In this document: in pieces, positions 9,025 to 18,248 of the stretch
Position numbering within the stretch: the stretch's first letter is position 1
Layout of the letters: each line of letters begins with the position of its first letter
NCBI GenBank assembly: GCA_041396705.1
Contig: JAWKYB010000009.1
Coordinates: 1-64,000, forward strand
Reading direction: 5' to 3'
Source: Alphaproteobacteria bacterium
GTDB taxonomy: Bacteria; Pseudomonadota; Alphaproteobacteria; CALKHQ01
Length of the DNA stretch: 64,000 nt
The notes under the pieces: model-generated
The model's database searches: none
What the model was told of the DNA's origin: nothing
What the model saw: the letters and a program-made list of their open reading frames with translations, nothing else
Made by a program: the position numbers and the translations under genes

Positions 9025-9653
9025 AGAACCATCCCTTCGACGACCTGCTCTTGGAATATGTCTGCGGTGCATTGTCGCCGGCCGCGGAACTGGTCGTCGC
9101 GACCCACTTGACCATGTGCACGCGGTGCCGCGAGCACGTGGCCGATCTCGAAGCGATAGGCGGCTCGATGTTGGACCGCATCACGCCGGCCGAAGTCGAC
9201 GACGCCGTACATGACCGCGTCATGGCCGCCCTCGACGACGAGGGCGACGACCTTTATGTGGCGGGCGGCGCCGTTGCGCCGATCGACGGTTTCGATCTGC
9301 CGTTGCCGCTGCGCGCCGTGCTCGGGCCCGACATCGGCGCCTTGGCGTGGCAGCCGAACGGACCGGGGGTCGATTCCGTCAGCCTCGACATCGATGCCGC
9401 CGGCGGGATCGCGGTGGTGACGCGAATCCAGCCGAATGCCGGCACGCCGACCCACAATCACGTCGGCGAGCAACTCGGCCTGGTGATCGACGGGTGCTAC
9501 ACCGACGAGTTCGGCGAGTTCGCGCGCGGCGATTTCCTGGTCTTTGCCCGGGAGGCGATCCACACACCGCGCAGCGGGCCGGACCGGGTCTGCCTATGCC
9601 TGACGGTGACGATCCCGCGCACCGGCGACGGGTCGGACGACGAGCCGGCATGA
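9021..9653 (+). CDS. chrR: ChrR-type zinc anti-sigma factor with cupin domain
   Basis: 210 residues in two domains. The N-terminal anti-sigma domain has H4, H29, C33 and C36 (HLTMCTRC), matching the zinc ligands of ChrR. The C-terminal cupin domain includes GTPTHNHVGEQ and a distal EAIHTP, the second metal site needed for response to singlet oxygen in the known system. It binds and silences the sigma factor until oxidative stress releases it. Its start overlaps the sigma gene stop by four bases, so the pair is translationally coupled. Confidence 0.92.
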   Translation: MKNHPFDDLLLEYVCGALSPAAELVVATHLTMCTRCREHVADLEAIGGSMLDRITPAEVDDAVHDRVMAALDDEGDDLYVAGGAVAPIDGFDLPLPLRAVLGPDIGALAWQPNGPGVDSVSLDIDAAGGIAVVTRIQPNAGTPTHNHVGEQLGLVIDGCYTDEFGEFARGDFLVFAREAIHTPRSGPDRVCLCLTVTIPRTGDGSDDEPA

Positions 9654-9675
9654 CCTCCGGCTGGCGCGTTCCCCG

Positions 9676-10236
9676 CTAGTCGGGTTTCGGCCGTTGCGGG
9701 CGGCGCCGTCTGCGACGCACCCAGATCGGGTCGCCGAACTCCGCCGTCGGCAGCGCTTCGGTCGGCCCGCCGCTGCGGACGGGACGCGGCGCGAACCGCC
9801 CCTGCGACAACAGCCTGTCGTACATGACGATGGCGCCGGCCAGGCCGACGTTGACGCAGAAGCGGGTCGGTATCCGGACCAGATGATCGCACAGGCCGGC
9901 CAGCTCGGCCGACAGCGCGCCGCGCTCCGGCCCCAGCACATAGGCCGCCGCGTGCGGATGGCGAAAGGACGGCAGGTCGACGGCACGGTCGCACAGCTCG
10001 ACCCCGACCAGCGCGCATTCGCGCGGCAGCCGCAACGCCGCGACATCGGGAAAGTCGAACACCGGCAGGCTACCGGCGCCCTTCGACGTGTCGCTCCTGC
10101 TGCCGTGCTGGCGCACATAGGCCGCGCCGACGGTGAAGAAGAAGCTGCCGCCGAAGGCGTGGGTGGTGCGCATCAGAGCGCCCGCGTTCATCGCCTTGCT
10201 GATGCCCTCGGCGCCAATTCCGAAGTAGCCCCGCAT
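9676..10236 (-). CDS. SpoU/TrmH-family RNA 2'-O-methyltransferase
   Basis: 186 residues with the trefoil-knot SPOUT methylase signatures. The first is FGIGAEGISKAMNAGALMRT near the N-terminus, followed by the SAM-binding loop YVLGPERGAL and the knot segment IPTRFCVNVGLAGAIVMYDR. Small stand-alone members of this size modify tRNA or rRNA riboses; which RNA is modified cannot be told. The basic C-terminal tail (RRRRRRP) may contact RNA. It is convergent with chrR and divergent from the asparaginase gene. Confidence 0.88.
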   Translation of the reverse strand: MRGYFGIGAEGISKAMNAGALMRTTHAFGGSFFFTVGAAYVRQHGSRSDTSKGAGSLPVFDFPDVAALRLPRECALVGVELCDRAVDLPSFRHPHAAAYVLGPERGALSAELAGLCDHLVRIPTRFCVNVGLAGAIVMYDRLLSQGRFAPRPVRSGGPTEALPTAEFGDPIWVRRRRRRPQRPKPD

Positions 10237-10307
10237 CGGCGCTAGACTTGCACCGCGTGTCGGGCCATAGCAAGGTCCTCGATCCTCCGAGTTGACAGCG
10301 GGTTGCC

Positions 10308-11360
10308 ATGGCCCTTGCCCACGCTGCGGCGCCGACCGGCGTTGCGCCGATCGTCGAAGTGCTCCGCGGCGGCGTCGTCGAAAGCCGCCACTTCGGTGCC
10401 GCGGCGGTGGTCGCCGCCGACGGGCACGTGGTCGGCGCCTGGGGCGACATCCAGCAGCCGGTATTTCCCCGCTCGGCCATCAAGCCGATGCAGGCGCTGC
10501 CGCTGCTGGAAAGCGGCGCGGCCGACGCGTTCGATCTCGACGCGCGCGAGATCGCCATAGCCTGCGCTTCGCACTGCGGGTCGGCCGGGCACGTGCGCAC
10601 CGTCGCCGCCATGCTCGGCCGGGTCGGCCTCGACGCCGCGGCACTGGCCTGCGGTGCGCGCACGCCCAGCGACCGCGACGAGGTACGGCGGCTGGCGCAC
10701 GGCGACGAAGAGCCGGGGCGGGCGCACAACGGCTGCTCCGGCAAGCATGCCGGGATGATCCTGGTCGCACGCCACCTCGGCGCGGCGTGGCAGGGCTATC
10801 ACCGCATCGAGCACCCGGTGCAGCAGCGCGTGGTCGGTACGCTGGAACAGATGACCGGGCTCGACCTGTTCGGGGCTGCGCGCGCCATCGACGGCTGCAG
10901 CCTGCCGATCTGGGCGCTGCCGCTCGGCAATCTGGCGCTGGCAATGGCGCGCCTCGCCGATCCGGTCGACCTGTCCGAGGCCAGGCAGGCGGCGATCGAC
11001 CGGATCTGGCAGGCACAGGCGAGCGCGCCCGAAATGGTGGACGGGCCCGGCGGTTTCGTCACCGAGGCACTCCGGCTGGGCGAGGGACGGCTGCTGGTCA
11101 AGAACGGGGCGGAGGGCGTCCACGTGGCCAGTCTGCGCGAGGAGGGCCTCGGCATCGCGGTCAAGATCGCCGACGGCGGCGACCGCGCCGCGCAGGTGGC
11201 GATCGCCGCGCTGGTGCTGCGCTATGGCGAGCCGGGCCGGGCGGTGCGCGCGCATCTGCGCGCGGCCGCCGGTCCGCCGGTGCTGACCTGGGCGGGCGAG
11301 AAGGCGGGCGCGATCCGGCCGGCCGAGGGGTGGCTGGCACGGCGGGGCCGGCGCTCATGA
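10308..11360 (+). CDS. Asparaginase of the Rhizobium-type (ReAII-like) family
   Basis: 350 residues belonging to the asparaginase II family first described in Rhizobium etli, unrelated to the E. coli enzymes. Visible motifs are the Ser-x2-Lys pair FPRSAIKPMQ (S56, K59), ASHCGSAGHV, NGCSGKHAGM and DGCSLP, the last two carrying the conserved Cys of the zinc-binding active site. It hydrolyses asparagine to aspartate and ammonia in the cytoplasm. Its stop overlaps the ATG of the methyltransferase gene (ATGA at 11357-11360), so the two are co-translated. Confidence 0.92.
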   Translation: MALAHAAAPTGVAPIVEVLRGGVVESRHFGAAAVVAADGHVVGAWGDIQQPVFPRSAIKPMQALPLLESGAADAFDLDAREIAIACASHCGSAGHVRTVAAMLGRVGLDAAALACGARTPSDRDEVRRLAHGDEEPGRAHNGCSGKHAGMILVARHLGAAWQGYHRIEHPVQQRVVGTLEQMTGLDLFGAARAIDGCSLPIWALPLGNLALAMARLADPVDLSEARQAAIDRIWQAQASAPEMVDGPGGFVTEALRLGEGRLLVKNGAEGVHVASLREEGLGIAVKIADGGDRAAQVAIAALVLRYGEPGRAVRAHLRAAAGPPVLTWAGEKAGAIRPAEGWLARRGRRS

Positions 11361-13183
11361 GCGCCCTGCGCGGCCTGAGCGGCCGCATCCTGAACGGCCT
11401 GGAACGCGACGGCCTGGCGGTGAGCGTCGGCCGCGACGGCACGCTCGATATCACCGCCAACGGCGAGCTGGCGCGGCGCGGCGTCACCGACGTGCGCGCG
11501 ATGATGGACATGATCGCGCCGCGGGCCGACACGCCGGCCAAGGTCCGGCTGGACCTGCTCAAGCGTCTGCTCGGCGAGCTGCCGCCGACCAACCGGCTGC
11601 GCCGGCGCAGCGTGGCCGAAGAGCATTTCACCAGCGATGCCGCACTCGCCGCCACCTTCCTCGGCCCGCCGGAGTCGAGCTGGACCCTGTCCGGCTTGAG
11701 CGAGCGGCTGCGCCGCGACGGCTTCGCCATCACCGGGCTCGATCCCGACGAGGCCTACACGCCGCCCGACTTCGACGACCCGGACCTGCAGGCCGCGGTC
11801 GCGGCGCTGGCGCCGGAGACGCGCTGCCGCTTTGCCGAGCTGTTGCTCGGCGGCGACGACCCGATCCGGCTGACCGCGCAAGCCCGCGACTTCGAATTGC
11901 CGCTGTGGCCCGATCCCGGCCAGGGCGACGCCGGCCGGCGCGACGCCCTGGTTGCCGCCCAGTATGAGGACTTCCCCTATCCGGAGCGCGATCCGGCGGC
12001 GGAGCCGGAGAAGATCGACCCGGCCTTTCCGAGCAACCTGGCCGAGATCAACCATTATGTGTTCGGCGGCCGGCGCGACCTGCGCCAGCCGTTCCGCGTG
12101 CTGATCGCCGGCGGCGGCACCGGCGACGCCGTCGTCATGCTGGCCCAGCAGATGGCGGACGCGGGCGTGCCGGGCGAGGTGGTCTATCTCGACATGTCGG
12201 CGGCCAGCCGCGCGGTCGCCGAGGCCCGGGTCGCCGCGCGCGGCCTCGACAATGTCCGCTTTCACACCGGCTCGCTGCTCGATGTCGCCACGCTCGGGCT
12301 GGGTACCTTCGATTACATCGACTGCTGCGGTGTCCTGCACCACCTGGAGGCGCCGGCCGAGGGCCTGCGCGTCCTGGTCGACGCGCTGGCGCCCGACGGC
12401 GGCATCGGCATGATGCTTTACGGCGAGCTCGGCCGCGTCGGCATCTACGATGTGCAGGACATGCTGCGCATGATCGCGCCGGCTGAGACGACACCCAGCG
12501 CACAACGGGTGGCGCTGGCCAAGGCGCTGGCCGACGCGCTGCCGCCGAGCAACTGGCTGGTGCGCAACGGCCAGATCGTGGACCACAAGCGCGGCGGCGA
12601 CGCCGGCGTGTTCGATCTGTTCCTGCACAGCCGCGACCGCGCCTATCGGGTGCCCGAGGTGCTGGCGCTGGCCCAGTCCGCCCGGATGCGGGTCACCGGC
12701 TTCCTCGAGCCGGTGCTGTACGACCCGCTGCAGTGGCTGCGCGACGCCGATCTGCGCCGTCGCGTCGGCCGGCTGCGGCCGTTCGAGCGGGCGACGTTCT
12801 GCGAGTTGCTGCTGGGGTGCCAGAAGAAGCACATCTTCTATCTGGTTCGCGTCGACAACCCGGTGACGGCGCCTGCGCCGGCGGCGGACGCGGTGCCCGT
12901 GCTGCGCGGGCTCGACGGCCCGGCCGAGGCGCGCAAGCTGCGGCCCGGCGCGACCATCAGCGCCACCCACGCCGGACTGAAGATCAGGCTGACGGTGCCG
13001 CCACTGGGCCCGGCGATCATGGCCGGCATCGACGGCCGGCGCACCGTGGGCGCCATCTTCGAACTGGTCGGCGAACGCCACGCCGGGCTCGGCTGGCCGG
13101 AGTTCCTGCGCCAGTTCCAGCACATCTACGACGGTTTCCACGGCATCAACCGCCTGGTGCTGGCGTTCCCGCCAGCCTCCTGA
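11357..13183 (+). CDS. SAM-dependent methyltransferase with duplicated flanking domain
   Basis: 608 residues. A class I methyltransferase core lies in the middle: motif I VLIAGGGTGDAV near residue 250, then VVYLDMS and FDYIDCCGVLHHL. Flanking it are two copies of an accessory domain, residues about 44-172 and 364-498. They share MIAPRADTP/MIAPAETTP, LPPTNRL/LPPSNWL and FAELLLG/FCELLLG in the same order. A further 105-residue tail (VGAIFELVGERHAGLGW) could be a small winged-helix domain. The substrate is unknown. It is co-translated with the asparaginase gene, though no functional link is evident. Confidence 0.85.
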   Translation: MSALRGLSGRILNGLERDGLAVSVGRDGTLDITANGELARRGVTDVRAMMDMIAPRADTPAKVRLDLLKRLLGELPPTNRLRRRSVAEEHFTSDAALAATFLGPPESSWTLSGLSERLRRDGFAITGLDPDEAYTPPDFDDPDLQAAVAALAPETRCRFAELLLGGDDPIRLTAQARDFELPLWPDPGQGDAGRRDALVAAQYEDFPYPERDPAAEPEKIDPAFPSNLAEINHYVFGGRRDLRQPFRVLIAGGGTGDAVVMLAQQMADAGVPGEVVYLDMSAASRAVAEARVAARGLDNVRFHTGSLLDVATLGLGTFDYIDCCGVLHHLEAPAEGLRVLVDALAPDGGIGMMLYGELGRVGIYDVQDMLRMIAPAETTPSAQRVALAKALADALPPSNWLVRNGQIVDHKRGGDAGVFDLFLHSRDRAYRVPEVLALAQSARMRVTGFLEPVLYDPLQWLRDADLRRRVGRLRPFERATFCELLLGCQKKHIFYLVRVDNPVTAPAPAADAVPVLRGLDGPAEARKLRPGATISATHAGLKIRLTVPPLGPAIMAGIDGRRTVGAIFELVGERHAGLGWPEFLRQFQHIYDGFHGINRLVLAFPPAS

Positions 13184-13201
13184 CAAAGGGCTGTCAGGAG
13201 G
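13176..13201 (+). terminator. Hairpin overlapping the methyltransferase stop codon
   Basis: CCTCCTGACA (13176-13185) and TGTCAGGAGG (13192-13201) form a perfect 10-bp stem with loop AAGGGC. The stop codon TGA lies inside the left arm. No U-rich run follows (CCCCCGC), so this is more likely an mRNA 3' stabiliser or a weak terminator than a classic rho-independent one. Confidence 0.5.
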
Positions 13202-13271
13202 CCCCCGCTAGGGTCCCTCCATCGCTGCGCCGCGGCAGTCTCGCCGGCGCCTCACGATGGGAGCGGATGCC

Positions 13272-13991
13272 ATGTTGATTCTATGCCAGTTTCCCAACCC
13301 GCCGATGATCCCCAATCTCGGACCGTTCTGCATGAAGACCGAATGCGTGCTGCGCATGCTCGACCTGGACTACCGGGTCGAGCTGGTGACCGACTTCGAC
13401 TCCGCGCCGCGGCACCAGGTGCCCTACCTCATCGACGACGGGCGCAAGATCGGCGATTCGCGCGTGATCGTCGACCACCTGCAGCGGCGCGCCGGGATCG
13501 ACCTGGAGGCGCATCTCGATGCGGCCGCACGGGCCGCCGCCCAGGCCTGCCGCTCGATGCTGGAGCAGGATCTCTATTTTGCGATGGTCTATTCCCGCTG
13601 GGTCGACGAGGCGGGCTGGGCCAGCGCGCAGCCGCTGTTCTTCGGCAGCCTGCCGGAGGCGGTGCGCGCCGCGGTCGCCGACGGCCTGCGCGCCGACGTG
13701 ATCGCAAGGCTGTACCAGCAGGGCATCGGACGGCACGAGAAGGCCCAGGTCTATGCGTTCGGTATGGAATGCATCGATGCCGCGGCCGGCATGCTGGGCG
13801 ACACGCCGTTCCTGTTCGGCGAGCGGCCGGGCCTGACCGATGCCGCGCTCTATGCCTTCGTCGCCAACCTGGCGGTCCCGCTGTTCGACAGCCCGTTGCG
13901 CCAGCGGGTGCTCGGCCACCGCAACCTCGTTGCGCATGCCGAGCGCATGCGCGCGCGGTATTTCCCGGATTTGTCAGCCATGGCGGCGTGA
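13272..13991 (+). CDS. Glutathione S-transferase family protein (Fax/metaxin-like)
   Basis: 239 residues. The N-terminal thioredoxin-like domain reads PNLGPFCMKTECVLRML with a cis-proline-type HQVPYLIDDG and an SRVIVDHL helix. The C-terminal helical domain has FLFGERPGLTDAALYAFVANL. The variant NLGPFC..K start is typical of the failed-axon-connection branch of GSTs seen in many proteobacteria. The ATG at 13272 is preceded by GGGAG; an earlier in-frame ATG at 13257 would place that site inside the gene. Substrate unknown. Confidence 0.85.
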   Translation: MLILCQFPNPPMIPNLGPFCMKTECVLRMLDLDYRVELVTDFDSAPRHQVPYLIDDGRKIGDSRVIVDHLQRRAGIDLEAHLDAAARAAAQACRSMLEQDLYFAMVYSRWVDEAGWASAQPLFFGSLPEAVRAAVADGLRADVIARLYQQGIGRHEKAQVYAFGMECIDAAAGMLGDTPFLFGERPGLTDAALYAFVANLAVPLFDSPLRQRVLGHRNLVAHAERMRARYFPDLSAMAA

Positions 13992-14080
13992 CAGCGCGCA
14001 CAGGCGCCGGCGAGCCGACGCTTGCCGGCGCCCCGCCGCTGCGCTGATATCGGTGCGCAACCGCCTGGGAGCGCACCGCC

Positions 14081-15694
14081 GTGCAGCCTCGCCCGCAGAA
14101 CCTCGCCTATATCCTCGAACATGCGGCCCGCGTGCACGGCGACCGCGAGATCGTCTCCGCCGCGGTCGAGGGCGGCATCCACCGCACCACCTACCGCGAG
14201 ACGCTGGGCCGGACGAAGCGGCTGGCCAATGCGTTGCGCCGGCTCGGCGTCGGGCCCGGCGACCGCGTCGCCACGCTGGCGTGGAACGGCTATCGCCATC
14301 TGGAAGCGTGGTACGCCATCGCCGGCCAGGGCGCGGTCTGCCACACGGTCAACCCGCGCCTGTTCGCCGACCAGATCGCCTTCATCCTCGACCACGCCGG
14401 CGACCGGGTCGTCCTGATCGACCATACCCTGCTGCCGGTGCTGGAGGCGGTGGCCGACCGCCTGCCGGCGCTGGAGGCGGTGGTGGTGATGACCGACGCC
14501 GCGCACATGCCGGCGACCGGGCTTGGCAACGTCCATTGCTACGAGACCCTGCTGGCGGAAGCGGCGCCGGCGTTCGACTGGCCGGAGCTGCCGGAGGAGA
14601 CGCCGTCCTCGCTGTGCTACACCTCCGGCACCACCGGCAATCCGAAGGGCGTGGCCTACACTCACCGGTCCAACCTGCTGATGGCCTATGCCTGCAACTC
14701 CGCCGACGCCTTCGCGCTGTCGGCGATGTCGACCGTGCTGATGGTGGTGCCGATGTTCCACGCCAACAGCTGGGGGCTGGTCTATGCCGCGCCGATGGTC
14801 GGCGCCAAGCTGGTGCTGCCCGGCCCACGGCTGGACGGCGCCAGCATCCACAGCCTGATCGAGGCCGAGCGCGTCACCTTCTCGGCGGCAGTGCCGACGA
14901 TCTGGACCCTGCTGCTGCAGCACCTGGAGGCGACCGGCGGACGGCTGGACAGCATGAAGGAAGTCGTGATCGGCGGGTCGGCGGTGCCGGCGGCGATGAT
15001 CCGGACCTTCGCCGACAGCTACGGCGTCGACGTGCTGCACGCCTGGGGCATGACCGAGCTGAGCCCGATCGGCACCGTCAACCGGCCGACGGTGCAGGTG
15101 CTGGCGCTGCCGGCCGGCGAGCGGCTGGCGATCGCCGCCAAGCAGGGCCGGCCGCTCTACGGCGTGGAGATGCGGATCGCCGACGACAACGGCGCGTCGC
15201 TGCCGCACGACGGCCGCAGCGCGGGCAGGCTGATGGTGCGCGGCCCATGGACGGTGGAGCGCTACTACCGCCACGAGCGGTCGGCGCTGGACGCCGGCGG
15301 CTGGTTCGACACCGGCGACATCGCCACCATCGACGGGTTCGGCTACATGCAGGTCACCGACCGGGCCAAGGACGTGATCAAGTCCGGCGGCGAGTGGATT
15401 TCGTCGGTGGAACTGGAGAACGCCGCGATGGGCCACCCCGACGTGGCGCTCGCCGCGGTGATCGGCCTGCCGCACCCGACCTGGGACGAGCGGCCGCTGC
15501 TGGTGATCCAGCCCAAGGCCGGCCGCACGCCGAACGGCGCGGAGATGCGCGCGTTCCTTGCCGACAAGGTCGCCAGATGGTGGCTGCCCGACGACACGGT
15601 GCTGGTCGAGACGATTCCGCTGGCCGCCACCGGCAAGATCAACAAGCTGAAACTGCGCGAGCAGTTCCGCGGCCATCGATGGCCCGCCGCCTGA
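14081..15694 (+). CDS. Long/medium-chain acyl-CoA ligase (AMP-binding)
   Basis: 537 residues of the ANL superfamily. P-loop CYTSGTTGNPKGVAYTH, the adenylate motif HAWGMTELSP, TGDIATIDGFGYMQVTDRAKD with the hinge Asp, GGEWISSVELEN, and the C-terminal catalytic lysine in ATGKINKLKLREQ are all present. It activates a carboxylate, most likely a fatty acid, to its CoA thioester. The start is GTG at 14081. It lies 119 bases upstream of an LplT-like transporter on the same strand, which recalls acyl activation coupled to lysophospholipid repair, but no acyltransferase domain is present. Confidence 0.9.
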   Translation: MQPRPQNLAYILEHAARVHGDREIVSAAVEGGIHRTTYRETLGRTKRLANALRRLGVGPGDRVATLAWNGYRHLEAWYAIAGQGAVCHTVNPRLFADQIAFILDHAGDRVVLIDHTLLPVLEAVADRLPALEAVVVMTDAAHMPATGLGNVHCYETLLAEAAPAFDWPELPEETPSSLCYTSGTTGNPKGVAYTHRSNLLMAYACNSADAFALSAMSTVLMVVPMFHANSWGLVYAAPMVGAKLVLPGPRLDGASIHSLIEAERVTFSAAVPTIWTLLLQHLEATGGRLDSMKEVVIGGSAVPAAMIRTFADSYGVDVLHAWGMTELSPIGTVNRPTVQVLALPAGERLAIAAKQGRPLYGVEMRIADDNGASLPHDGRSAGRLMVRGPWTVERYYRHERSALDAGGWFDTGDIATIDGFGYMQVTDRAKDVIKSGGEWISSVELENAAMGHPDVALAAVIGLPHPTWDERPLLVIQPKAGRTPNGAEMRAFLADKVARWWLPDDTVLVETIPLAATGKINKLKLREQFRGHRWPAA

Positions 15695-15813
15695 GCCCGG
15701 CGTCCCGTTAGGCGGTTTTAATCGGCCTAAAAAGAGATAACCGGGCCGGCATCCAATCCAAAGCGGCCGATCCCTAGCTTCACGGCAACATCCATTGCTC
15801 GTTCGGGACGGTC

Positions 15814-17109
15814 ATGTCGACGCAAGCCATTCAGTCGCCGCTGCACAACCGCAGCTTTCGCGCGCTGGTCGCGGCGCAATTTCTCGGCGCCTACAACGAC
15901 AATCTGTTCAAGATGCTGGTCTCGCTGATGGCGGTCGACGCGGCCGACACCGCGATCGGCTCCGGCGGCTACCTGTCGCTGACCGGGATCGTGTTCATCG
16001 TGCCCTATCTCCTGTTCTCCGGTTACGCAGGGCACGTCTCCGACCGCTTCGCCAAGCGCCGCGTGCTGGTCGCGAGCAAGGCGGCGGAGGTGGCCATCAT
16101 GGGCCTGGCGATCGTCGCGCTGGTCGCCGGCGACGTCGACGCCATGCTGGTCGTGCTGTTCCTGCTCGCCGCCCAGTCGACCTTCTTCAGCCCGGCCAAG
16201 TTCGGCGTGCTGCCTGAGATGCTGCCGATGGGCCAGTTGGCCCAGGCCAACGGTACGCTGGAGATGGCGCGCTATGTCGCGGTGATTTTGGGCAGCGTCA
16301 GCGCCGGGGCGCTGCTGGTTGCCTTCCCCGACCGGCCGTTCCTGCTCGGCGCCATCCTGCTGGCGGTGGCGGTCGTGGGCAGCCTGGTCAGCCTGCGCAT
16401 CCGTCCGCCGGCGGCGCCGCGCACCCGCACGGCCTTCAGCATCAACCCGTTCGGCTCGATCGGCCAGGGGCTGCGCCGCATCGCGGCCGACAAGCCGCTG
16501 CGCAACGCGGTCATCGGCATCACCTATTTCGAGTCGCTGGCGGCCTTCGTGATGATGGACGTGCTGCTGCTGGGCCAGGACGTGCTCGGCCTCGACGAGC
16601 TCGGTTCCGGCATGCTGCTTGCCGTCGCCGGCATCGGCATCGGCATCGGCGCCGCGATCGCGGGGCGGCTGTCGGCGGGGCGCATCAACCTGGCGATCAC
16701 GCTGCCGGCGTCGGCGGGGGTGGCGGCGATGCTGCTGACCCTTTCGCTGTGCGAGCACGGTTTCGTCGACACCGCCGTGCTGATCGGCCTGGTCGGCGTG
16801 TTCGGCGGCATGTTCATGGTGCCGCTGAACGCCCAGCTTCAGCACCGCGCCGGCGACGCCGAGAAGGGCGCCACCATCTCGGCCAACAACGTGCTGAACA
16901 TGTCCGGCGCGCTATTCGCCTGCGGCCTGCTGTGGCTGACCCACGACGTGCTCGGCATCGCCGCCGACGGCGTCATCCTGGTGGCCGGCGTGATCGCGAC
17001 CGCGGCGGCGCTGGCGCAAATCCACTTCTCCGGCGGGCTCGGCGTCGCCTTCGGCAACTTGCCGCGGATGCTGCGCCGTCCCGCGGCGGTCGAGGCCGCC
17101 GCGGAGTAG
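15814..17109 (+). CDS. MFS transporter, LplT-like
   Basis: 431 residues with about 12 hydrophobic segments. The opening NRSFRALVAAQFLGAYNDNLFK and the following GHVSDRFAKRRVLVASK loop are characteristic of LplT-like major facilitator proteins, which flip lysophospholipids across the inner membrane. STFFSPAKFGVLPEMLP is another family hallmark. In Enterobacteria LplT acts with the acyltransferase/ligase Aas; here an acyl-CoA ligase gene precedes it. A general exporter function cannot be excluded. Confidence 0.8.
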   Translation: MSTQAIQSPLHNRSFRALVAAQFLGAYNDNLFKMLVSLMAVDAADTAIGSGGYLSLTGIVFIVPYLLFSGYAGHVSDRFAKRRVLVASKAAEVAIMGLAIVALVAGDVDAMLVVLFLLAAQSTFFSPAKFGVLPEMLPMGQLAQANGTLEMARYVAVILGSVSAGALLVAFPDRPFLLGAILLAVAVVGSLVSLRIRPPAAPRTRTAFSINPFGSIGQGLRRIAADKPLRNAVIGITYFESLAAFVMMDVLLLGQDVLGLDELGSGMLLAVAGIGIGIGAAIAGRLSAGRINLAITLPASAGVAAMLLTLSLCEHGFVDTAVLIGLVGVFGGMFMVPLNAQLQHRAGDAEKGATISANNVLNMSGALFACGLLWLTHDVLGIAADGVILVAGVIATAAALAQIHFSGGLGVAFGNLPRMLRRPAAVEAAAE

Positions 17110-17119
17110 CCGCCGCGGC

Positions 17120-18208
17120 TCAGCTGCGCCAGCGCAGCGTGGTCAGCTTGACCGGATTGGCGAACGGCCGTCCCTCCTGGGCGGCCGTCTGCCATTCGCG
17201 CTTCAGGCGGAAGTACCACTTGGCCTGGGTGTCGGCGTCGTTGATCAGCATCAGGGCCGGGTTGTGCGACAGGCCCTCCTGTTGCTTCACCACCACCTGC
17301 TTGTCCTGGTCGAGGAAGCGCGAGGCGAACAGGCTCAGCACCGGCTTCAGCGCCGACAGCCACGGGATCGTCCAGTAGAAGATCTGGTGCAGCTCTGTCT
17401 CGCGCGCGTTGATCGGGGTGACGGCGGTCAGCCCCACCACGGTGTGGCGGCCGGCCTTCATATGCTCGATGCGGATCGACGGCAGCTGGAAGCTGATCTC
17501 GGTGCTGATTTCGCCGCCCAGGATCTTGTAGCCGGCCGAGTTCTTCGACGGCGCGTGGCGGACCATGGCGAAGCCGCGCTCGGTCGGCGCGAAGTCCTTC
17601 GCCTTGGCGTGGATCGAGCGGCCGGACCGCCACCACCACGCCCGGTGCACGAACGGCCCGTGCGCCGGGTCCATCAGGCCGATGACGGCGTGGTCGACAT
17701 GGCAGGGGAAATGCACCCGCTTGATCATCCGCGGGCGGGCGTCGGCGGCAACCGGTACCGCGGGCGGCGCGATCGCCGGCTCCACGCCTGGCGCGTCGAC
17801 ATAGACCCAGATGCAGCCGGCACTCTCGCTGACCGGATAGCGGCGCACCCTGATCTTCTCCAGGTCCATTGCCTGGCCCTCGACCAGCGACGGGATCAGG
17901 CTGCAGGCGCCCGATGCGCCGAACTGCCAGCCGTGATAGGGGCACTCCACCTGGTCGCCGACCATGCGGCCGTGCCGCAGCGGGATGCCGCGGTGCGGGC
18001 AGATGTCGCGCAGGGCGTAGACCGTGCCGTCGGGCTGGCGGGCGAACACGATCGGCTCGCCGACAAGTGTCTTGCCGGCGATGCGGCCCGGCGCCAGGTC
18101 TCGCGACGGCATGGCGAAGTACCACAGACCCTTCAGCAGCGCGTCCGGGTTGATCGGTTCCTCGGGCTTGCGGCCGGCCGTGCGTGCGGGAGGGGAAAAG
18201 TCGTTCAT
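17120..18208 (-). CDS. Rieske non-haem iron oxygenase, alpha subunit
   Basis: 362 residues. The Rieske [2Fe-2S] ligands are C70-P-H72 and C89-x2-H92 (CPHRGIPL, CPYHGW). The catalytic domain carries HVDHAVIGLMDPAHGPFVH, with likely mononuclear iron ligands. Such enzymes hydroxylate or demethylate aromatic or other ring compounds, using electrons from a separate reductase that is not present nearby. It is separated by 40 bases from an EamA transporter gene on the same strand, so a substrate-import link is possible. Confidence 0.9.
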   Translation of the reverse strand: MNDFSPPARTAGRKPEEPINPDALLKGLWYFAMPSRDLAPGRIAGKTLVGEPIVFARQPDGTVYALRDICPHRGIPLRHGRMVGDQVECPYHGWQFGASGACSLIPSLVEGQAMDLEKIRVRRYPVSESAGCIWVYVDAPGVEPAIAPPAVPVAADARPRMIKRVHFPCHVDHAVIGLMDPAHGPFVHRAWWWRSGRSIHAKAKDFAPTERGFAMVRHAPSKNSAGYKILGGEISTEISFQLPSIRIEHMKAGRHTVVGLTAVTPINARETELHQIFYWTIPWLSALKPVLSLFASRFLDQDKQVVVKQQEGLSHNPALMLINDADTQAKWYFRLKREWQTAAQEGRPFANPVKLTTLRWRS

Positions 18209-18248
18209 GGCGGTCGGGCGCAGTCCTGCTCGCGCGTCGCGTCGGGGC

